Shown here piece by piece: positions 7,272-11,704 of a DNA stretch of 11,704 bases; the first letter of the stretch is position 1, and each line of letters opens with the position of its first letter. Both the position numbers and the translations under genes were made by a program. The notes beneath the pieces were generated by a model. The model saw only the letters and a program-made list of their open reading frames with translations, was not told the DNA's origin and did no database searches. This DNA is from JBDTMT01 sp039934135 (GTDB lineage Bacteria > Desulfobacterota > Binatia > HRBIN30 > CADEER01): positions 1-11,704 of the forward strand of contig JBDTMT010000142.1 of assembly GCA_039934135.1 (NCBI GenBank), read 5' to 3'.

Positions 7272-8423
7272 ATGCGGTTCGTCGTCCCCATGCTCCTCGC
7301 CGCGCTCGCTGTGCCACGCGGGGCACAAGCTGGCGAGGAGACGCGCGCCGCACTCGCCGCCCAACTGCGCTCGGTCGCCCAAACCCTGGCTCAGCATGCC
7401 GATGATCTGCCCGACAAGCACGATGCGGCGATGCAGAGCGCGCTGCAGTCTGCCTGGACCCTGCTCGGCCGGTGGACGAGCGGCTTTCTCGATCGCCACC
7501 CGCACGCCAGCGCCGCCGACCTGTTGATCGACCTCAGCCACGCCGAGCTATCGAGCGACCTCGATGCCGGCCTGCGCGGCGAGGACAAGCTCTCTGCAAC
7601 CGCCGTGCGACTGCGCGGCGGCGCACACGCCACATACGTCGTCGCGCCGTTCCTCGCCGGTCACGGGACGTTTTTCGTCGTGGCGCGCGACGCGGCGGAC
7701 GGCCGCTTTGCGATGCGGTGGAGCGTCGTGCCACTGGCGACCGCCTACCGCCATACCGCCAACGCGATTCGACGCTGGGCCATCACAGGGTCCGGCGCCG
7801 AGGACGGTCCGATGTTCGGACGTGCCGCGGCGCTGCCACCCGGCCGTTCCGGCCGCCCGCGTTTCATGATCACTGCCCACACCGTCGTGCGGATGGGTTG
7901 CAGCTTCTATGCCCAGCTCGGCATTTGGGAATGGAACGGCGACGCGGCGGTGCCATTGCTGGTCGACGACTACGCCTCCGCTTGCGACACACCTCCGGTG
8001 CACCACGCGGGGAACATCATCACCGTGCCCACCGTGGAAATACTGCAGGTGATCAACACGTGCGGCGTATGCACCTACCCGTCGGGGGTGTGGCGCGTGC
8101 AGCTCACACCGGATGGAGTGATCAATCGCGGTCACACTCTCGACGAGCCGGAGATCGGTGTCGTCGATCGCTTTCTCGCCGCGGTGCGCGACGGCGGAGA
8201 TGTGCGCGCCCTGGCTTCACCGGCGATCGTCGACGCGGCACGACGCATGTTCGGCGGCGCCGACGCGCACTGCCTCGGCATGACCGACGCGTACGCCATC
8301 GAACGCCACGGCGGGTCGGCACGCGTGAAGCTGATGATGGATTCGTGCTGCGGCACGGAGGCCGACCTGACATTGCAGCAGCACGGCGCGCAGACCGTCA
8401 TCACCGACTTCACCTGTCACTGA
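7272..8423 (+). CDS. Secreted hypothetical protein with eight cysteines
   Basis: Protein of 383 aa; family not recognised. An uncleaved start MRFVVPMLLAALAVPRGAQA is a clear Sec signal peptide, with probable cleavage after AQA (residue 20) and no lipobox Cys. The mature protein starts with a helical stretch (about 21-75), then a mixed region with VWRVQLTPDGV (273-283) and IWEWNGDAAVPLLVDDY (218-234). Cysteines at 210, 238, 264, 267, 334, 359, 360 and 382 include CGVC (264-267) and an adjacent pair SCCG, consistent with disulfides in the periplasm. CGVC resembles a CXXC motif, but I see no thioredoxin fold around it. The ATG at 7272 was chosen because the signal peptide starts exactly there; the frame stays open upstream inside prfC only as a GC artefact. 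It has no good Shine-Dalgarno. It follows prfC by 29 bases and may be co-transcribed with it. Confidence 0.8.
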   Translation: MRFVVPMLLAALAVPRGAQAGEETRAALAAQLRSVAQTLAQHADDLPDKHDAAMQSALQSAWTLLGRWTSGFLDRHPHASAADLLIDLSHAELSSDLDAGLRGEDKLSATAVRLRGGAHATYVVAPFLAGHGTFFVVARDAADGRFAMRWSVVPLATAYRHTANAIRRWAITGSGAEDGPMFGRAAALPPGRSGRPRFMITAHTVVRMGCSFYAQLGIWEWNGDAAVPLLVDDYASACDTPPVHHAGNIITVPTVEILQVINTCGVCTYPSGVWRVQLTPDGVINRGHTLDEPEIGVVDRFLAAVRDGGDVRALASPAIVDAARRMFGGADAHCLGMTDAYAIERHGGSARVKLMMDSCCGTEADLTLQQHGAQTVITDFTCH

Positions 8424-8528
8424 TTCGCCCGTCGACGCGCGGCGGCACTCGCACGGCGGGCTCGATCAATCTAGAACGGCGCGCAGCATGTCCGAGCCCG
8501 CTGCAGAGAGTGGCGCGTGACGCCCCCC

Positions 8529-8545
8529 GCCGCGCCTGGCGCGGC
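8529..8545. terminator. GC hairpin in convergent gap, possible two-way terminator
   Basis: GCCGCGCC (8529-8536), a single T, and GGCGCGGC (8538-8545) make an almost perfect palindrome, which would fold as a 6-7 bp stem with a small loop. It lies in the 174-bp gap between two genes that run toward each other (ends 8423 and 8598). Neither side has a T-run. The rest of the gap shows nothing I can name. Confidence 0.4.
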
Positions 8546-8597
8546 AACGCAGATGCGGCTGGCGACTGTCCTGGCAATGCCGCCAACATCCACGCTG

Positions 8598-10127
8598 CTA
8601 GCGGCAGTCGGGCACGCCAGGAACGCAGCCGTTGAGGGCGGCATTCACCGCCTCGATCATGCGTGCGATGTCGACGCGGCACCGTCTATCGGCGAGAGAT
8701 GGACACGCACTGCCCGGCAGGCGGCCGAACATGATGTCGACGCCGGTGATCAGATCGGAGACGTCCACAACTCCGGGCTGCCGACAGTCGCCCACGCAGG
8801 TCAGCTCCGGGCGCACAGTCGGCACGAACGGCGTCTGCGTATCGTTGATGCCGACGCGCATTGTCCCGTCGAGCTGCAAGACGAGAAAATCGGGGAGCGC
8901 ATCGCCACCGAGATCTGCGGCGGCGATCACCGACGCGTCGGAGTCCAACGTGGGACAATCGGGCCTGCTCCCGGTTCCTCCAGGCTGAAAGAAGTCGTCC
9001 GAGAAGCCGCTGTTTCCGGTGCTGCAGACGCCGGCTCCCGCACCGAGACTCACCGTCAACGGAGGGTACGGGCATAACTCCCGCGTCGTCGCGATGAGAT
9101 CGGGGATCTCATCGCCGGTGAAGTCAGCCAGCGCGACGCCATTGGTTTCCGGCTCCATCACGAAACTGTTGGTGCAGAATCCGCCGTCAGGTCTGCCGGA
9201 GACCGTCACGCCGAAGCGATTTCCGCTCCCGAAGGGGAACGTCCCGAGGTTTGCGACAATCAGGTCATCCTTGCCGCCATGCGCGAGGCCGTATGTGCTC
9301 ACAAAGTCCAGCGGGTATGTCCCCTCACTTCTGACGGAAAACGCCGGCTGGGCTGCGAACCCGCCGGCGCCGTTGCCGAGGAGGATGGAGAGGTCGCCGG
9401 CGTAGCTCAATGCCGCCACGTCGAGTGCGCCGTCGCCGTTGAAGTCACCGCCGGCGATGCGAATCACCCCCTGCGCCGTCGCGGTGTAGTCGCTGTGCGG
9501 GTCGCACTGGGCAAAGCTGCCGTTCGCGTAACACAAGAAGACGACGCCCCTGCCGACGTAGTTCTCGCCGATCGCGATGTCGGTTCGGCCGTCACCATTG
9601 AAGTCGCCGAGAAAGAATCCGATCGGGTTTTGGACTCCTGCAACGTCGGTCAGGTCATGACTCTTTTCGAAGCTCCCGTCTCCATGCCCGGCGAAGATCC
9701 AGACCGTCCGTTCAGCCCCGACCACCACATCCGGGATGCCATCCGGCGCGCCGCCGAGGCCGGAGGCGGGCGGCGACGTAAGATCGGTCACGGCAACCGC
9801 TTTCGGATCCACATCGGCGTAGTAGTCGTGCACGAACGTGAACGTGCCGTCGCCGTTGCCGAGGTAGACGTCCATTGTGAAATGCAGCTGATCGGCGACG
9901 ACCAGATCGAGAACCCGATCGCCGTTCACGTCCGCCAACGCGAACGCCTGGCGGCCCGGGTCGGATGAAACCGGAGCATGGAACGGCCGCAGCAAATTGA
10001 AATGCACGACGGCCGGGTTCGACGACTCGGCGATGGACGGCGCCGGCAGGCCAAGGCCGTCCAACCCGACCGCCGCGAGAAGTAGGAACAGAGTTGGCGC
10101 GCCGCGCCACGAACGACAGATCCTCAC
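8598..10127 (-). CDS. Secreted VCBS/FG-GAP seven-repeat propeller protein with dockerin-like tail
   Basis: Exported protein of 509 aa. A signal peptide with hydrophobic core LFLLLAAVGL ends near SIA (31-33). Seven VCBS/FG-GAP-type repeats follow, fitting a seven-bladed beta-propeller. Their calcium-loop cores are ADVNGDRVLD (65-74), APDGIPD (127-133), GDFNGDGRTD (174-183), GDFNGDGALD (227-236), HGGKDD (283-288, degenerate), ADFTGDEIPD (334-343) and ADLGGDALPD (404-413). After CVGDCRQ the last 65 residues look like a pair of dockerin/EF-hand helices (VDVSDLITGVDIMFG and VDIARMIEAVNAALNGC). Their loops lack the usual DxNxDG residues. The GTG at 10127 is preferred over the TTG at 10169: AGGGGG lies 9 bases before it and the signal peptide begins there. 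Propellers of this type bind proteins or carbohydrates outside the cell; the target is unknown. Confidence 0.87.
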   Translation of the reverse strand: MRICRSWRGAPTLFLLLAAVGLDGLGLPAPSIAESSNPAVVHFNLLRPFHAPVSSDPGRQAFALADVNGDRVLDLVVADQLHFTMDVYLGNGDGTFTFVHDYYADVDPKAVAVTDLTSPPASGLGGAPDGIPDVVVGAERTVWIFAGHGDGSFEKSHDLTDVAGVQNPIGFFLGDFNGDGRTDIAIGENYVGRGVVFLCYANGSFAQCDPHSDYTATAQGVIRIAGGDFNGDGALDVAALSYAGDLSILLGNGAGGFAAQPAFSVRSEGTYPLDFVSTYGLAHGGKDDLIVANLGTFPFGSGNRFGVTVSGRPDGGFCTNSFVMEPETNGVALADFTGDEIPDLIATTRELCPYPPLTVSLGAGAGVCSTGNSGFSDDFFQPGGTGSRPDCPTLDSDASVIAAADLGGDALPDFLVLQLDGTMRVGINDTQTPFVPTVRPELTCVGDCRQPGVVDVSDLITGVDIMFGRLPGSACPSLADRRCRVDIARMIEAVNAALNGCVPGVPDCR

Positions 10128-10136
10128 CAGTTGTTG

Positions 10137-10142
10137 CCCCCT
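10137..10142 (-). promoter_or_regulatory. Shine-Dalgarno supporting the GTG start of the propeller gene
   Basis: AGGGGG on the (-) strand ends 9 bases before the GTG at 10127. It is the only good ribosome-binding site near the 5' end of this gene. Confidence 0.6.
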
Positions 10143-10149
10143 ACAGCGG

Positions 10150-10179
10150 ACGCTAGCTGCGGTTTGCAACTTCGGTCAA
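10150..10179 (-). promoter_or_regulatory. Possible sigma-70-like promoter of the propeller gene
   Basis: On the (-) strand TTGACC (10179-10174) is a good -35-like hexamer. An 18-base spacer leads to TAGCGT (10155-10150), a poor -10. The position fits transcription into the gene starting at 10127, but the -10 matches consensus at only three positions. Confidence 0.22.
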
Positions 10180-10299
10180 CGAGCCCTGTGCCAGCGATCA
10201 CCTAACAGAGGCGTTCAGTGTCGGTCTGCGGTCCGCCGCCGCCCGCAGGATCGGCGAAACATTGCTGAAGATACGACGGCGGAATCGGCCGGGAGCGTT

Positions 10300-10520
10300 G
10301 TTGTTCAAATCGGCAGCCTCGCCGCCGACCAAGCTCGTGAAGCGGCGGCACGCTCTTGGCCAGTTCGAGCGGCGACCGAGGTGGCCAGGATCTTCTCGAT
10401 AACCTCGCGGCTCGAGTTGCGCCGAGCGACGCAATCGTCGCGCTGCCGCCGGGTGCGACCGTTTGCAGGTGGGCGCGACGTTTTCGTTGACGACCGCGTT
10501 GCAGTCTCAACCCGAGGTCG
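10300..10520 (-). pseudogene. Possible decayed IS91/Y2-type transposase fragment
   Basis: No intact frame runs through this stretch, but pieces in different (-) frames read like parts of an IS91-like (Y2_Tnp) transposase as I remember that family. GLRL (10513-10502) followed by AVVNEN (10497-10480), and after a two-base frame change RAHLQTVA (10477-10454), resemble the 'GF.LHA..VVNENDR..LE..ARYG' region. Further on, EVIEKIL (10406-10386) and, if one base is restored, AHLG resemble the conserved 'VIEKILAHLGLP' segment. Before it, RLRRSAQLEPR in another frame resembles 'RLR.IA.IE'. In an intact gene these two regions are well over 100 codons apart, so an internal deletion would also be needed. 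The match is from memory and rests on frameshifts, so it is tentative. Confidence 0.3.
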
Positions 10521-10553
10521 AGGAGACTCGCGGGAGCGACAGGGAGGCAGCAC

Positions 10554-10568
10554 GGCAGTGCGACTGCC
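10554..10568. repeat. Hairpin immediately before the first 19-bp repeat
   Basis: GGCAGT (10554-10559), GCG loop, ACTGCC (10563-10568): a perfect 6-bp stem that ends one base before repeat copy 1. A comparable hairpin lies just before copy 4. Confidence 0.55.
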
Positions 10569-10636
10569 CCTGTAACGCTCATCCCCAAATGCTGGTGAGC
10601 GATGCACGCCCTGTAATGTCTATCCCCGACCTGGCG

Positions 10637-10646
10637 CGCGGCCGCG
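10637..10646. repeat. Palindrome CGCGGCCGCG after repeat copy 2
   Basis: A perfect 10-bp palindrome located 8 bases after the second 19-bp repeat. In GC-rich DNA it may be chance, but each 19-bp copy has a palindrome or hairpin close by. Confidence 0.4.
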
Positions 10647-10804
10647 AGCCGCTTGCGAAGGCCCAAATCAGCCCTTTCCGCGCACTGCGGGGCCTGCGAG
10701 GTGGCCCGACGCGCTGCCGCGAAGCGATGTTCTCTCTGTCAGTGCCCAACTCGGCGCCAGCGGCCCGGCGCGGGACCAGTAATGACCGTCCCCAAGCGCT
10801 GCCG

Positions 10805-10820
10805 CAGCTCACGCGAGCTG
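10805..10820. repeat. Hairpin overlapping the start of repeat copy 4
   Basis: CAGCTC (10805-10810), ACGC loop, GAGCTG (10815-10820). The right arm includes the first three bases of the fourth 19-bp repeat. Confidence 0.5.
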
Positions 10821-10841
10821 TAATGGGCATCCCCAAGCCAA

Positions 10842-10855
10842 CGCACCGCGGTGCG
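10842..10855. repeat. Perfect 14-bp palindrome after repeat copy 4
   Basis: CGCACCGCGGTGCG is a perfect palindrome 5 bases after the fourth 19-bp repeat and about 75 bases upstream of the gene at 10931. It could be an operator for a dimeric regulator; no regulator gene is visible in the window. Confidence 0.5.
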
Positions 10856-10918
10856 CGAGATATCCCGCGCCTGAATCGCTTGCAGCCCGGCGTCACGATC
10901 GCGTAGTTCGCGCGGCAC

Positions 10919-10925
10919 AGGGGGG
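10919..10925 (+). promoter_or_regulatory. Shine-Dalgarno of the 10931 gene
   Basis: AGGGGGG ends 5 bases before the ATG at 10931. It is a main argument that this small reading frame is real. Confidence 0.6.
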
Positions 10926-10930
10926 ACACT

Positions 10931-11545
10931 ATGCCGCGGTTGGGCCCTGCGAAGCGCACTGCGATCGGCGGCGCGGTGCTAGCGGCGGACGAGATCGTCG
11001 ACACGACGCCGGTGCGCGCGCAGTTGGCGCGCTTCGCCGCCGTGCACCGGCGCTTCGCCGATGCCCAGCGCGCCGTCGCGGCGGCCGACGCGCGAGTGGA
11101 GGCGGCCCGGCTGGAGTTCAACACGGCCGACCGCGCATTGGCCGGACGCACTGCGGCACTGGCCGGTGCGCTGACCGTCGCCGGCCAACCGCGCGTCAAC
11201 CCGTTCCGCGCCTACGCTGTCCTGCCGCCGGCCGCGCTGGCGCGGCTGGCGGTGGCCGCCGAAGCCCGCACCGTCCACCGCCTGGTCGCCACCGTGCGTC
11301 ACGCCCACCCAGGCACGCCTTTGGTGCTGGAGCGCGCCGCCGCCGCGGACAGCGCCGCAGCCGACGCCGAGTCGGCGCTCGCCGCACTACGCGCCGCACA
11401 GACCACCGCCCATGCCGCCCGTCGAATTCGCGACGTCATCGGCCGGCAGTGGGATAAGTCCCTCGCCGCCCTCAACTACGCCGCCCGCGCCGCCGCCCTC
11501 AGCGACGGTGCCGTTGATCTGCACGCCGCGCTCTTTCACGCGTAG
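10931..11545 (+). CDS. Alanine-rich helical hypothetical protein
   Basis: Protein of 204 aa without signal peptide or membrane segment; function not recognised. Residues about 28-82 are an Ala/Arg-rich helix with heptad-like spacing (coiled coil likely). The middle, QPRVNPFRAYAVLPP (86-100), is a proline-marked turn. Two more helical stretches follow (about 101-125 and 133-200), the last containing RQWDKSLAALNYAARAA. The layout suggests an antiparallel helical hairpin or bundle. I recall similar NPF-turn helical proteins of unknown function in Binatia- and Myxococcota-like genomes, but cannot name a family. A good ribosome-binding site and a complete helical pattern favour a real gene over a GC artefact. 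It lies next to the 19-bp repeat cluster, which may regulate it or mark the edge of an element carrying it. Confidence 0.65.
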   Translation: MPRLGPAKRTAIGGAVLAADEIVDTTPVRAQLARFAAVHRRFADAQRAVAAADARVEAARLEFNTADRALAGRTAALAGALTVAGQPRVNPFRAYAVLPPAALARLAVAAEARTVHRLVATVRHAHPGTPLVLERAAAADSAAADAESALAALRAAQTTAHAARRIRDVIGRQWDKSLAALNYAARAAALSDGAVDLHAALFHA

Positions 11546-11704
11546 ATCGGACGCGTCGCCCTGCGGCGGTCACTCGAGTCGGCGCTGCCCGCCAGCCCGC
11601 CGTTAGGGAAGCTCCGCACCAGCTCGACGCCCTCCGTCGTCGCTGCCGGACAGGCAGATTCTCACGTTCGCATTGGTCCGAAAAACGCCAGGCAGTTCAG
11701 GCTC
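11546..11704. other. Right-edge sequence with no recognised feature
   Basis: I see no gene, repeat or hairpin worth naming in these final 159 bases; the (+) frame that covers part of them has no ribosome-binding site or recognisable content. Confidence 0.5.

Larger units (their letters stand above)
10570..10836 (+). repeat. Four direct copies of a 19-bp motif in two pairs, each 41 bp apart
   Basis: Copies at 10570-10588, 10611-10629, 10777-10795 and 10818-10836 share CWGTAAYGNNYRTCCCCRA, all in the same direction. Start-to-start distances are 41, 166 and 41 bases. The sequence between the copies is not conserved apart from GCTG after copies 1 and 3, so only the motif is under constraint or was inherited. 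Because 41 is not a multiple of three, the repetition is not of coding origin. Forty-one bases is close to four helical turns, so paired copies would face the same side of the DNA. Possible roles are binding sites for a DDE transposase (TGT-starting ends with multiple internal repeats occur in IS21, Tn7 and Tn402 relatives), operators for the gene at 10931, or a decayed repeat element. Confidence 0.8.

Noticed and set aside
6151..7353. A 400-codon (-) frame opposite prfC
   Set aside because: It is an antisense shadow; prfC motifs are intact throughout on the other strand.
8517..9968. Several (+) frames opposite the propeller gene
   Set aside because: They are shadows of the VCBS repeats on the (-) strand, which show clear conserved loop motifs.
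10128..10169. TTG start at 10169 for the propeller protein
   Set aside because: The GTG at 10127 has AGGGGG at the proper distance and places the signal peptide at the N-terminus.
10570..10836. The 19-bp repeats as a CRISPR array
   Set aside because: The copies are short, varied and in two separated pairs, the regular spacer length is not kept between pairs, and no cas gene is nearby.
10463..10906. Small (+) and (-) reading frames across the repeat region
   Set aside because: They have no ribosome-binding site or family content, and the 41-base repeat spacing changes frame from copy to copy.
1..11704. tRNA, rRNA or riboswitch genes
   Set aside because: I looked for cloverleaf ends, conserved rRNA wording and known riboswitch cores in the gaps and saw none.

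Overview
The window is uniformly GC-rich bacterial DNA with tightly packed genes and carries eight coding sequences that I trust, or nine counting a small helical hypothetical. Two exported proteins point to the lineage. One is a lipoprotein with a long Thr/Pro-rich linker. The other is a seven-repeat VCBS/FG-GAP propeller with a dockerin-like tail ending in AVNAALNGC. This style of secreted protein is one I associate with uncultured soil and sediment bacteria of the Candidatus Binatia/Binatota type (old 'Deltaproteobacteria' bins). That assignment is inference. The lipoproteins and the Mla-type operon do firmly imply a two-membrane (Gram-negative) cell.

Layout. Bases 1-235 are upstream sequence with a hairpin and a heptamer repeat. 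Bases 236-3753 are a four-gene (+) operon whose neighbours overlap by a few bases: STAS-MlaE permease, MlaF ATPase, MlaD/MCE protein and PqiC-like outer-membrane lipoprotein. Together they make a lipid transporter linking the inner and outer membranes, with a long helical MCE tail and no MlaC carrier. A 198-bp convergent gap (3754-3950) holds a long imperfect inverted repeat. Bases 5477-3951 (-) encode the Thr/Pro-linker lipoprotein. A 145-bp divergent gap follows, then prfC (release factor 3, 5623-7242 +) and a secreted eight-cysteine protein (7272-8423 +). A convergent gap with a GC hairpin separates that from the VCBS propeller protein (10127-8598 -).

Bases 10128-10930 are an unusual gene-poor stretch of about 800 bp. 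On the (-) strand it has what may be the frameshifted remains of an IS91/Y2-type transposase. To the right of that lie four same-direction copies of a 19-bp motif, CWGTAAYGNNYRTCCCCRA. They form two pairs, each pair exactly 41 bp apart, among palindromes and hairpins. This repeat cluster is the best candidate here for something undescribed. It could be transposase-binding sites at an element end, an operator array for the gene at 10931, or the scar of a decayed element. An alanine-rich helical protein (10931-11545 +) and about 160 bp of featureless sequence close the window.
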